Below are positions 55,185-63,845 of a DNA stretch of 64,000 bases, piece after piece. Where the stretch lies: positions 2,308,001-2,372,000 of the forward strand of contig NZ_CP031727.1 of assembly GCF_008806955.1 (NCBI RefSeq), given 5' to 3'. The position numbers were made by a program, and so were the translations under genes. The DNA comes from Cellvibrio sp. KY-YJ-3. Lineage in GTDB: Bacteria; Pseudomonadota; Gammaproteobacteria; Pseudomonadales; Cellvibrionaceae. The notes below the pieces were generated by a model. That model saw only the letters and a list, made by a program, of their open reading frames with translations, was not told the origin of the DNA and made no database searches. The stretch's first letter is position 1. Each line of letters starts with the position of its first letter.

Positions 55185-56231
55185 TTAACAAGGCGGTAAT
55201 TTTTTTTGCAGTGCTAGCCAGACTTGCCCAGCGTTTATTCCTGCCATACATGCGGGGGTATTGCGGCTATTTTCCGGCAGCCATTTACATTGGCGTTTAT
55301 GGCAAGGCATGCAGTCCAGAGCTTCGCTTAATTGCAGATTATGTGTGTGGTCGCCGATTAAGCCCACCTTCGTTGGCGATGTTGCCCCGTAGAGTGCGAT
55401 GGTGGGGGTTTCCAGTGCGCCCGCTAAATGTGAAAACCCCGTATCCAGACCAATTACGCCGGCAGCCTCCACTAACTTTTCTGCGATAGTCGTAATCGAC
55501 AAGCGTTGAGGTGGGCGTGTGGCTTTTGGACAGGCGTTAATAATTTCATCGGCAATCGCCTGCTCATCGCTGCTACCCCAAATAATTTCCACCGAAAAAC
55601 CTGCATCAATGGCGATTTGTGTCAGCGCTTGCCATTCACTGGTGGCCCAAAGTTTAGTAACCCAACTAGTGCCGATAATAAAAATCAATTTACGCGGGTT
55701 CTTTTGAATGTGCGTAAAATTTTGGTTAATGCCAAAGTTTAATTGTGGCTCGGGCGTATAACCTAATGCCTTGCCAACCAGTTGGCGAGTTCGCTCTACC
55801 GCGTGTTGGTTTTTATCGACTACATGAGTTCGTTTATAAAACCAGTGGGTGATGGGCTCGCGCGCCGAATCTTTATCGTAGCCATCAATACCTTTTCCCA
55901 GGGCACATTTGGCGATGGCTGCACTTTTTAATAAACCCTGTGCGTCGATGACATAGTCGTAATTTTCGCTGCGCAAGGTTTTGCGCCAGGCTTTAAATTC
56001 CTGCCAGCTTTGTTTGTCACGCTGTTTAACCCAGCGGCGTAAATGAATGGGAATAGCCTTGCGTACCTGCGGATGCCATTCCACAATTTCTTTAAAACTG
56101 TCTTCCACCACCCAATCAATTTCGGCGTTGGGGAACTGTTTGTTAATGTCGCTGATCGCAGGGAAAGTGTGGAAGATATCGCCCATGGAGGACATTTTGA
56201 CGAGCAGTATGCGCATGGGCGAATTCTTCAT
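55185..56231 (-). CDS. waaC: Lipopolysaccharide heptosyltransferase I
   Basis: The 348-residue protein has the GT9 start MRILLVKMSSMGDIFHTFPAISDI and GVIGLDTGFSHLAGALETPTIALYG near the C-terminus, both typical of WaaC/RfaC. It adds the first L-glycero-D-manno-heptose to Kdo of the inner core. The ATG at 56229-56231 or the one five codons later (56216) could be used. The gene precedes the PbgA-like gene on the same strand. Confidence 0.92.
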   Translation of the reverse strand: MKNSPMRILLVKMSSMGDIFHTFPAISDINKQFPNAEIDWVVEDSFKEIVEWHPQVRKAIPIHLRRWVKQRDKQSWQEFKAWRKTLRSENYDYVIDAQGLLKSAAIAKCALGKGIDGYDKDSAREPITHWFYKRTHVVDKNQHAVERTRQLVGKALGYTPEPQLNFGINQNFTHIQKNPRKLIFIIGTSWVTKLWATSEWQALTQIAIDAGFSVEIIWGSSDEQAIADEIINACPKATRPPQRLSITTIAEKLVEAAGVIGLDTGFSHLAGALETPTIALYGATSPTKVGLIGDHTHNLQLSEALDCMPCHKRQCKWLPENSRNTPACMAGINAGQVWLALQKKLPPC

Positions 56232-56254
56232 TCAATAATTAAAACCAGGGTGAT

Positions 56255-56650
56255 TTATTGATAGTCTTTGTAGGATTTTTCTTCGATTAATTCCGAACCA
56301 AAGGCGAGATTAATATCTTTTTTTACCTTGGCGCGTTTGTCGTTGGTGACATAAACAGCGCGGGCGAGTTGGATAAATTTATCACTGAAGTCTTTTGCAT
56401 ATTCACAATCGCGAATATCGTCTTCAATTACCCAGAGTTCCTGATTGATATCTTTCAGTGCTTGTTTAAGCGGTGCCAGTTTGGCTTGGCCAGCTGCATC
56501 GAGCAGTTGGTTCACCTTGGCGTTAAGAATGTTCAACTCATGAGTCACATTTTTCAGTTTGGTGGCATCGCCGATGTTCACGGCTTTGATTTCCAGAATG
56601 GTGATTTTGTCGATTAGTTCGCCAAGGGAAATAGGGGCTTCAATCAGCAT
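56255..56650 (-). CDS. DUF6165 family protein
   Basis: The 131-residue protein begins IEAPISLGELIDKITILEIKA and continues in helical, charged sequence with LWVIEDDIRDCE, matching the DUF6165 pattern. The function is unknown. It is the first gene of the minus-strand polysaccharide run and lies 23 bases before waaC; similar genes often sit in LPS loci. Confidence 0.82.
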   Translation of the reverse strand: MLIEAPISLGELIDKITILEIKAVNIGDATKLKNVTHELNILNAKVNQLLDAAGQAKLAPLKQALKDINQELWVIEDDIRDCEYAKDFSDKFIQLARAVYVTNDKRAKVKKDINLAFGSELIEEKSYKDYQ

Positions 56651-56721
56651 GGTTGCGTTCTCTGAGGGTAATTTTTTGTGGCGGGGATTCTAGCAAATCA
56701 CGGCGGCTGTGGCGAATGAAC

Positions 56722-56808
56722 AAATCCCTCCCCAGCCCTTCTTTTAATAAGGGAAGGGGTCTAGTTCCTCCTTTCTTTTAAGAAAGGGAGAGGCAGGGAG
56801 GGGGATTA
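56722..56808. repeat. REP-like imperfect palindromic repeat
   Basis: The arms AATCCCTCCCC (56723-56733) and GGGAGGGGGATT (about 56796-56807) are near-complementary. Between them are two further hairpins: CCCTT/AAGGG (about 56736-56753) and CTTTCTT-TT-AAGAAAG (56771-56786). The C-rich and G-rich halves look like dispersed intergenic repeats of other gammaproteobacteria. Confidence 0.6.
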
Positions 56809-56826
56809 GGGCATTCGGGAGGGGCG

Positions 56827-59800
56827 TTAGTTCTTTTGGTAGTGATACGCGTAATAAACCACCGGAATTACCACCAGGGTCAGCACAGTCGATACCAGTA
56901 AACCGAAAATCAGCGATACCGCCAAACCGCCAAAAATCGGGTCATCCACTATAAAGAAGCCGCCCATCATGGCTGCCAGCGCGGTCAGGCCAATGGGCAG
57001 GGCGCGTACAGCAGCGGCACTGATGGTCGCGTCCTCCAGCGATTTACCGCTGCGTACCTCTTGCTGGATAAAGTCCACCAGCAGGATTGAGTTGCGCACG
57101 ATAATGCCCGCCAACGCAATCATGCCGATCATACTGGGCGCGGTGAATTGTTGGCCGAGCAGGGCGTGGCCGGGCATGATGCCGATAATGGTGAGCGGAA
57201 TTGGTGCCATGATGATCAGCGGCACTGAGTAACTTTTGAACATGCCCACCACCAGCAAATAAATCATGACCAGACCGACGGAGTAGGCGATACCCATATC
57301 GCGAAAAGTATCCAGCGTCACCTGCAGCTCGCCGTCCCATTTCAGGCTCCAATTAACCGGACTTTCGGGCTGCGAATTTAAATACTGGTCGATAACTTGC
57401 CCATCTACTGGTGTCTCTTCGATGAGTTTATAAATCGCGGCTAAACCATAAAGCGGGCTGTCGGTTTCACCGGCGACATCGCCTAATACATAAACCACTG
57501 GCAGCAGATCTTTGTGATGAATGGTTTGCTGACGTTGGCTTTCGATGACCTGAGTGACCTCGCTAAGTGCGATTAAATTGCCGTCGCGCGCACGGATTTT
57601 TATCGCCAACACGCGTTCCAGACTGTCTTTCTCACCTGCAGGCAATTCGAGCCGAATGGGCAGGGCAACTTTTGCATTAGCAGTATGTAGGTAAGAAGCA
57701 TCTTCACCCGCGAGTGCAGTGCTGATGGCATTGGCGATGCTGGTTTGATCCACACCCAAACGCGCGGCGCGGGCGCGATCCACTGCAATTAACCAACGGG
57801 TTTGTGGTGCTTCAATCGTATCGTCCACATCGACAACATCGGGCGTTGCTTCAAAGGCGGTACGCACCTGCTTGGCGACATCAAGCTGACGTTGGTAATT
57901 CATGCCGTAGACTTCCGCCACCAGAGGCGATAACACGGGTGGGCCTGGCGGGACTTCAACTACATTGATATTCGCGTTCATGGTTTTGCCAACATCTGCA
58001 ATTAATTCACGCGCGGCAAGAGCAATCTCGTGGCTTTTGCGACTGCGCAGATGTTTGTCCACTAAATTGACTTGAATCTCACCCATGTGCGGCGCGCGGC
58101 GCAAATAATTTTGCCGCACCAAGCCATTAAAATTAATCGGCGCCGAGGTGCCTGCATACAATTGATAGTCAGTGACTTCGGGAATGGTTTCCAATTTATC
58201 GGCGAGTGCTTGTAACACTTTCTGGGTATTTTCCAACGGTGTGCCTTCAGGCATATCCACCACAATCTGGAATTCACTTTTGTTGTCAAAGGGCAGCATT
58301 TTTAACATCACCGCTTGCACGACCACTAAACCAATCGATGCCGCAATTAATGCGAGAATCCCACCCAGCAACCACAGGCGCGCTTTTTTCCCGGCCTCGC
58401 GTTTTAATAGCGGGCTCATAATACGTATAAAAAATGGCAGGAATTTGTTGCCGTGGGGTTCATGTGCATTCGCACTGGTATTAACACTGCCGTGATCAAC
58501 ATGCGCAAATAAACGGCGATATAACCAGGGCGTAAACATAAAGGCGACGGCAAGGGAAATTAGCATGCCGGTCGACGCATTAATCGGAATGGGTAACATG
58601 TAAGGCCCCATTAATCCCGTCACAAATGCCATGGGTAGCAGCGCGGCAATCACGGTAAAGGTGGCCAAAATAGTCGGGCCGCCCACTTCATCGACTGCAA
58701 GTGGAATGGCTTCATTGAGCGATAATTTCCCCTGGCTCATATGGCGATGAATATTTTCCACCACCACAATTGCGTCATCCACCAAAATGCCAATGGAAAA
58801 AATTAATGCAAAGAGTGATACACGGTTGAGCGTAAAGCCCCAGGCCCATGAAGCAAATAGTGTTATCGCAAGTGTAACTATGACAGCCGCGCCCACAACG
58901 ACAGCTTCGCGTTTGCCCAAGGCAATCAGCACCAGAATAATCACGGAGAGCGTTGCGAAAATTAATTTTTTAATCAGCGTTTGCGCTTTGTCTTCCGCCG
59001 TTGCGCCATAGTTGCGCGTTACATTCACATTGATTGCATCCGGCACACTCACACCGCGTAACTGCTCAACACGTTCAATCACTTGCCCGGCTACATCTAC
59101 TGCATTTTCGCCGGGCTTTTTGGCAATGGATAAGGTAATTGCCGGATAGCGACCGCTGTTTTTTCCGTCTGCATTAATCGATGCAGAACCAAAACCATGA
59201 GTGACATATTGCGTGGGTTGATCAGCACCTAAACTCACCTGTGCAACATCACGCAAAAATACCGGCGCGCCTTGGTACACACCCACCACCAGATCTGCCA
59301 CTTCTTCTGGAGTTAATAAAAAATCCCCGGCTTGTACCAGCATTTCGCGGTTATCGCTTAACAACGAACCGGCGGCTTGGGAGGTGTTGGCGGCGCCAAG
59401 TGCATGGCGTAAATCATCCAGCGCTAAACCAAATGCGGCCATGCGCTCCGGATCAAATAATACCCGCACGATTTTATCGGAGCCGCCGAGAATATCGATA
59501 TCGCGCGTGCCGGGTACACGCTGCAATTGGGTTTGTAATTCGCGTGCAACACTCAATAAATCACTATTGGTAGTTGCATCATTTTGGCTCCATAAGGTCA
59601 GCGCGACTATGGGTACATCATCAATCCCTTTGGGTTTAATGAGCGGTTGGCCTACACCGAGATTGCGCGGCAGCCAATCGCTGTTGGCATAAAACGCATT
59701 GTATAAACGTACGATTGCATCCGTGCGCGGCTGGCCGACTTCAAAACGTACGGTGAGGCTCGCCATGCCGAGTGAAGAGGTGGAATAAATATGTTCGACA

Positions 59801-60063
59801 CCTTCAATCTCTGAAACGATTTGCTCGGCGGGATTGGTCACCAGTGCTTCCACCTCTTCCGGTGTGGCGCCGGGGAAGGGGATAAACACATTCGCAAAGG
59901 TCACATTAATTTGTGGCTCTTCTTCGCGCGGCGTTACCAGCACGGCAAAAATGCCGAGCAGTAATCCGGTAAGTGCCAATAGCGGGGTAATTTCCGTGGT
60001 TAAGAATGCGCGTGCGATGCGACCGGAAACGCCGAGCGATTGCTGAGTGTTGTTGGGCTCCAT
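56827..60063 (-). CDS. RND-family efflux permease
   Basis: The 1078-residue protein has 12 expected transmembrane helices and two large periplasmic loops. The N-terminus carries PREEEPQINVTFANV. The proton-relay pair is in GILVDDAIVVVENIHRHM (TM4). The TM10 segment reads GIIVRNSILLVDF, so Arg stands where AcrB has the relay Lys940 (by alignment from memory). It is the last gene of the sulfur operon, three bases after the adaptor gene. The substrate is unknown; a thiol or sulfur compound is inferred from neighbours. No outer-membrane channel gene is present. Confidence 0.93.
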   Translation of the reverse strand: MEPNNTQQSLGVSGRIARAFLTTEITPLLALTGLLLGIFAVLVTPREEEPQINVTFANVFIPFPGATPEEVEALVTNPAEQIVSEIEGVEHIYSTSSLGMASLTVRFEVGQPRTDAIVRLYNAFYANSDWLPRNLGVGQPLIKPKGIDDVPIVALTLWSQNDATTNSDLLSVARELQTQLQRVPGTRDIDILGGSDKIVRVLFDPERMAAFGLALDDLRHALGAANTSQAAGSLLSDNREMLVQAGDFLLTPEEVADLVVGVYQGAPVFLRDVAQVSLGADQPTQYVTHGFGSASINADGKNSGRYPAITLSIAKKPGENAVDVAGQVIERVEQLRGVSVPDAINVNVTRNYGATAEDKAQTLIKKLIFATLSVIILVLIALGKREAVVVGAAVIVTLAITLFASWAWGFTLNRVSLFALIFSIGILVDDAIVVVENIHRHMSQGKLSLNEAIPLAVDEVGGPTILATFTVIAALLPMAFVTGLMGPYMLPIPINASTGMLISLAVAFMFTPWLYRRLFAHVDHGSVNTSANAHEPHGNKFLPFFIRIMSPLLKREAGKKARLWLLGGILALIAASIGLVVVQAVMLKMLPFDNKSEFQIVVDMPEGTPLENTQKVLQALADKLETIPEVTDYQLYAGTSAPINFNGLVRQNYLRRAPHMGEIQVNLVDKHLRSRKSHEIALAARELIADVGKTMNANINVVEVPPGPPVLSPLVAEVYGMNYQRQLDVAKQVRTAFEATPDVVDVDDTIEAPQTRWLIAVDRARAARLGVDQTSIANAISTALAGEDASYLHTANAKVALPIRLELPAGEKDSLERVLAIKIRARDGNLIALSEVTQVIESQRQQTIHHKDLLPVVYVLGDVAGETDSPLYGLAAIYKLIEETPVDGQVIDQYLNSQPESPVNWSLKWDGELQVTLDTFRDMGIAYSVGLVMIYLLVVGMFKSYSVPLIIMAPIPLTIIGIMPGHALLGQQFTAPSMIGMIALAGIIVRNSILLVDFIQQEVRSGKSLEDATISAAAVRALPIGLTALAAMMGGFFIVDDPIFGGLAVSLIFGLLVSTVLTLVVIPVVYYAYHYQKN

Positions 60064-60066
60064 AAG

Positions 60067-61104
60067 TTATTGCTCCGCACTGTGCAAATTTTTATAAGCA
60101 TTGGCAGCGGCGATAGGATCAGCAGCAATTGTTTCACCAGCACTTGCACCAGCGAGGATGGGGTAGTTTTTATTACTGGTAAGCGACCCCAAGTTGAGTT
60201 GACGAAATTCCAGCCCATTTTCTTTTATCACATAAACGCCACTCACTTCGCCGCGTTTGCTAATGGCGCTCGCCGGAATTAACAATTGTTCCTGCTCGCC
60301 AGTGACAAATCCAATTTTCACAAAAGTGCCGGGGAATAGTTGGTGATCGCCTTCTGGCAGATTCACCAATACTTTAAATGAATGGGTTTGTGGATCCGCA
60401 CTGGGAGATATGCGCAAATCGCCGCTGTCCAGAATTTTGTCATCTGCCAAATAAATACGTGCTTTTTTATATTTGCGCACTGGGCCTATGTGTTGCTGGG
60501 GAATATCCACTTGCGCGCGCAATTGCTCCAGTGATAAACCCGTCATCAGTGCTTTACCCGGAACAACCGTTTCACCCACATTGACGGCACGGCTTACGAC
60601 AATACCAGCATAGGGTGCGTAGATGACGGTGTAAGCGAGGTTTTGTTCTGCTTCACGCAGATTGGCTTCGGCGGATTTAAACGCGGCTTCGCTTTTATCA
60701 AAATCTGCTTTGGCGATTAATGTTTTCGCGAGCATTTCTTGCATGCGCGTGTATTGCGCCTGGGCTTCAGTAAATTGCGCTTTGGCACTGGCAGCGCGCG
60801 CTTGTTGTTCGGTGTCGGTAAAGCGAATAATCAGATCGCCTTTGGCGACATAGTCGCCCACATCCACGGGAATTTCGACAATGCGACCGGAGGTTTGTGC
60901 CGACACAGTCGCATGATTGATTGCTTCAATCACACCGTCGTACTTCACTTCCTGTGCAGTGGTTTGTAGTTGCAGCTGAATACTGGCGAGTTCTGGTATT
61001 TTTTTCGGCGCGGCAGGGGCGGGCGAATCTTTGCTGCAGGCGGATAAAAAGATAACACCAGTTAGTGCAAGTATTAATGCGAAACTCATACGTGTGCTAT
61101 TCAT
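60067..61104 (-). CDS. RND efflux periplasmic adaptor lipoprotein
   Basis: The 345-residue protein has a lipoprotein signal (LALTGVIFLSACSKDS, Cys near 23). It then has the adaptor layout: a beta-barrel and lipoyl half-motifs (TVSAQTSGRIVEIPVDVGDYVAKGDLI), an alpha-hairpin (about 95-145) and YAPYAGIVVSRAVNVGETVVPG. It should link the RND permease to an outer-membrane channel such as TolC. It lies 23 bases after the dioxygenase gene and three bases before the permease gene. Confidence 0.93.
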   Translation of the reverse strand: MNSTRMSFALILALTGVIFLSACSKDSPAPAAPKKIPELASIQLQLQTTAQEVKYDGVIEAINHATVSAQTSGRIVEIPVDVGDYVAKGDLIIRFTDTEQQARAASAKAQFTEAQAQYTRMQEMLAKTLIAKADFDKSEAAFKSAEANLREAEQNLAYTVIYAPYAGIVVSRAVNVGETVVPGKALMTGLSLEQLRAQVDIPQQHIGPVRKYKKARIYLADDKILDSGDLRISPSADPQTHSFKVLVNLPEGDHQLFPGTFVKIGFVTGEQEQLLIPASAISKRGEVSGVYVIKENGLEFRQLNLGSLTSNKNYPILAGASAGETIAADPIAAANAYKNLHSAEQ

Positions 61105-61127
61105 AGTGACTCCTTAAAAAATCCATA

Positions 61128-61823
61128 TTAGTTTTTACCGCAGGCGCGATTTGCCGGTACGGCTATGTCCATTAATTTAGGATTAGGTAATTGCAGGTTG
61201 TTCATGAGGTCCACATAAGCCGCAACGTCTTTGACTTGCAGGCGCGGGTTGTGCGCTTTTTCTTCGCCGATGGTGCTGCGTGTCCAGCCTTTGTAGTCGT
61301 GGCCTGGGTAAACCCAGGTGTTGTCGGGCAGGTTTAAAAGTTTTTGAAAAATGCTGTCATATTGATCGCGTGCATCGCCGTTTTGAAAATCGGTGCGGCC
61401 AGTGCCGCGAATTAACAGTGTGTCGCCGGTAAATAAATACTGCTCGCTGTCATCGATTAAATGATAGGTGTAGGAGTCGTCAGTATGACCGGGGGTGTGA
61501 AGAGCAGTGAGGGTTAATTCGCCCACTGCAATTTTTTCGCCGTCGCGCAAGGCGTGGGAAACACAGGCCGAGTGCGCCTCTTCGCCGAGCAGGGTGGTGC
61601 AGTCGGTTAAATCGCGCAGCGCACCAGCCGCGGTAATGTGATCGGCGTGGGTATGGGTGTCCAGTGCATAAACCAGTGTTAAATCCAATTCCTGTAGCAG
61701 TTGCACATATTTGGGCAGATCTTCTTTTACTGTATCTATTAACGCCGCCTTGCGGGTTGTTTCGCAGGCGATGAGATAGGTATAAGTGCTGGACTCTCGT
61801 TCAAATAGTTGGCGAAAAATCAT
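61128..61823 (-). CDS. ETHE1-like persulfide dioxygenase (metallo-beta-lactamase fold)
   Basis: I choose the ATG at 61821-61823 (231 aa, MIFRQLFERESSTYTYL) because GAGGT lies just upstream and it overlaps the TSUP stop (ATGA). Metal ligands are THTHADH (His57, His59, Asp61, His62), HTPGHTDD and FTGDTLLIRGTGRTDFQ, and the C-terminal VYPGHDYKGWTRSTIGEE is typical of ETHE1-type enzymes. These iron dioxygenases oxidise glutathione persulfide to sulfite. The sulfite could leave through the TSUP exporter encoded just upstream. Confidence 0.9.
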   Translation of the reverse strand: MIFRQLFERESSTYTYLIACETTRKAALIDTVKEDLPKYVQLLQELDLTLVYALDTHTHADHITAAGALRDLTDCTTLLGEEAHSACVSHALRDGEKIAVGELTLTALHTPGHTDDSYTYHLIDDSEQYLFTGDTLLIRGTGRTDFQNGDARDQYDSIFQKLLNLPDNTWVYPGHDYKGWTRSTIGEEKAHNPRLQVKDVAAYVDLMNNLQLPNPKLMDIAVPANRACGKN

Positions 61824-62644
61824 AAGTACCTCGCAAGAGTAATCAGTGCAACCACTAACAAGCTCACCGCAAATAATTTTTGTAACCACACATTGGCAAT
61901 TTTATGGCTGACGGTTTGGCCGATGATCATGCCAAGCACACCGCCCGCAGCGACGAGCATTAACCAGTCCCAATGTTGTGTTTCACTCATCGCCAAGTGG
62001 CTGATAAAACCTGAGCTGCTGATCAGCGCAATAATTAGTAGCGATGTACTCACCGCCTGCGCCATGCTCACCGCACTCAGTGCCAGCAGCAGCGGCACAA
62101 TTAAAAACCCGCCGCCCACACCAAACAGACCCGATAAAACTCCAACCACTAAACCGCCGATCAGCAAACCACTCACACATCGTGGCCGCAATTCAAATTG
62201 GCCGGTGGGATTGAGATTGCACAGGTGATCCGGGCTGGGTGTGTTGGCAAAATTGCCAGCGCGAACGACCAATGCCGCCTGTGGATTTTTTTGCGCATTT
62301 ATCCACATGCGCAGCGCAATCATGGCAGCGAGTAAGCTGAAGCCGCTAATTAACCATAGCTCACTGAGCTGCAGGCCCAGCCATTTTCCGGCGGGTGCAC
62401 TGAGTGCGCCGCTAATCGCCAAAATCAGCCCCGGCTGCCAAAGAATGGGGGATTGGTTGCGCGCCAGTGAGTTGCGCAAGCTGGCGTAGAGTGTGCTGAC
62501 GGCAACCGCACCTAACGAAATACCCGTGGCATCGACCATGGACATGCCGCCCAGCAATAACAGCAGCGGCACGGCAAATACCGAGCCGCCAGCGCCGGTG
62601 AGGCCGAGAATTAACCCAATTAATAACCCAATCAGCAGCAACAC
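61820..62644 (-). CDS. TSUP-family (TauE/SafE) sulfite exporter-like protein
   Basis: The 274-residue protein has about eight transmembrane helices in two repeats, each opening with a Gly-rich motif: GLTGAGGSVFAVPLLL and GLFGVGGGFLIVPLLL. TSUP proteins move sulfite, thiosulfate or organosulfonates across the inner membrane. In this operon sulfite made by the dioxygenase is the likely cargo. Its last codon overlaps the dioxygenase start. Confidence 0.9.
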   Translation of the reverse strand: MLLLIGLLIGLILGLTGAGGSVFAVPLLLLLGGMSMVDATGISLGAVAVSTLYASLRNSLARNQSPILWQPGLILAISGALSAPAGKWLGLQLSELWLISGFSLLAAMIALRMWINAQKNPQAALVVRAGNFANTPSPDHLCNLNPTGQFELRPRCVSGLLIGGLVVGVLSGLFGVGGGFLIVPLLLALSAVSMAQAVSTSLLIIALISSSGFISHLAMSETQHWDWLMLVAAGGVLGMIIGQTVSHKIANVWLQKLFAVSLLVVALITLARYL

Positions 62645-62698
62645 GTTTTTATTCCTCGCATGAGGTCATAAATAGCTCGCGTTATGTGTTTCCGGTGT

Positions 62699-63229
62699 TT
62701 ATTTATTCCAGGGCGCTTTGGCGATCAGCATTCCCATGGGGCAAATATCGGTTACACCGGCAAACACCAGCCCCGCGCCGACAAACGCCGACAAACCATA
62801 AAACGCCGGGTTAAACCAAGTGCCCAATACCGCGCCGGTGATCACTAATAAACCGGCGGCGATACGCACCTGGCGCTCCAGTGGAATCACTTTTTTCCCC
62901 TGTGCGGCCAGCGGAATATTGGATTGTTTGACCGCATTCATGCCGCCTTCAATAACCACCAGTTCGGCGTCGAGCTTGCCTTTTAACTGATCCGCCGCCA
63001 TTTCGGCGCGTTTGCCGCCCTGGCACAGCAGATAAACGACCTTGCCATCTTTACCGCTTTTGGCGATCTCGGCTTGCAGGCGTTCGGGGGTTAAATCATG
63101 CAGGGGAATATGCAGGCAGTCGGGCAGGCCAGCCGCTTTTACCTCGGCGGTGGTGCGCACATCCAAAATGCACAGATCGGCGGTTCTGTTGGCCATTAAA
63201 TCTACCGGGTGAATACGTTTGTGGCTCAT
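62699..63229 (-). CDS. Rhodanese with C-terminal DUF2892-type membrane domain
   Basis: I choose the ATG at 63227-63229 (176 aa, MSHKRIHPVDLM) because GAGGT sits seven bases upstream; an ATG two codons earlier touches that site. A rhodanese domain (1-110) has the active Cys69 in LLCQGGKRA. Two transmembrane helices follow, ending GAGLVFAGVTDICPMGMLIAKAPW, the DUF2892 pattern. The domain faces the cytoplasm and can move sulfane sulfur between thiols. It is the second gene of the operon. Confidence 0.9.
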   Translation of the reverse strand: MSHKRIHPVDLMANRTADLCILDVRTTAEVKAAGLPDCLHIPLHDLTPERLQAEIAKSGKDGKVVYLLCQGGKRAEMAADQLKGKLDAELVVIEGGMNAVKQSNIPLAAQGKKVIPLERQVRIAAGLLVITGAVLGTWFNPAFYGLSAFVGAGLVFAGVTDICPMGMLIAKAPWNK

Positions 63230-63254
63230 GGTCATACCTCGTGGCTGTAATGAA

Positions 63255-63584
63255 TCAAGATGGATCAGTAGGGCAGTAAATGGATTGCAGCACGGCGATA
63301 ACTTGTGTCGCTTCGTTGCCCTCCAGCCGGTAGTAAACGGTCTGCGCTTCTTTGCGTGTGCTGACCAATCCGGCTTCGCGCAAACTGGCTAAATGTTGCG
63401 AGAGGGCAGATTGGCTCAAGGGCACTCTTTCGTTTAATTCGCCGACAGACATTTCACCGCCGATCAATGTGCACATAATCATCAAGCGGTTTTCATTGGC
63501 CAGCGCCTTGAGCAGGCCCGCTGCCGCTTGGGCGTGGCTTTGCATATCGGAAAGGCGGCTTAGGTTGATCTGGGGTGTGTTCAT
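63255..63584 (-). CDS. ArsR-family persulfide-sensing repressor (BigR/SqrR-like)
   Basis: This 109-residue winged-helix protein has KALANENRLMIMCTL, the recognition helix SQSALSQHLASLREAGLV and the wing TRKEAQTVYYRL. Cys38 and Cys104 are 66 residues apart, the same spacing as the redox pair of SqrR (41/107) and BigR (42/108), which forms a di-, tri- or tetrasulfide bond with persulfides. It should repress its own operon until reactive sulfur builds up. It is the first gene of the operon and reads away from the AT-rich operator at 63629. Confidence 0.9.
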   Translation of the reverse strand: MNTPQINLSRLSDMQSHAQAAAGLLKALANENRLMIMCTLIGGEMSVGELNERVPLSQSALSQHLASLREAGLVSTRKEAQTVYYRLEGNEATQVIAVLQSIYCPTDPS

Positions 63585-63628
63585 GGGAGATCCTCGGTTG
63601 TCATGAAAATAGTTTATTAGTATTTATT

Positions 63629-63648
63629 AAATTAGCAATATCTAATTT
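63629..63648. promoter_or_regulatory. Likely operator and promoter of the sulfur operon
   Basis: AAATTAG-CAATAT-CTAATTT is a perfect 7-base inverted repeat in a strongly AT-rich stretch 45 bases before the ArsR-type gene. On the minus strand TTGCTA overlaps it, with TAAACT about 16 bases on, a plausible -35 and -10. Repressor binding here would block transcription. Confidence 0.6.
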
Positions 63649-63845
63649 AGTTATTTTTAATTTTGCTGCCTGATTTTGCTGCAGGAGGTTGAGTCGCAGC
63701 TTTGGGATAACGCAATCGACCAACACATGGGTTTGGCTTGTGCTGGATCAAAAAAGAGAAATGTTGTTTTTGATGACAGCGCAACTGCGCCATTCTGGGC
63801 TAGGCTGAGAGTACAAAACTGGGCTTGAACAAAAGTGGGGTAGCT

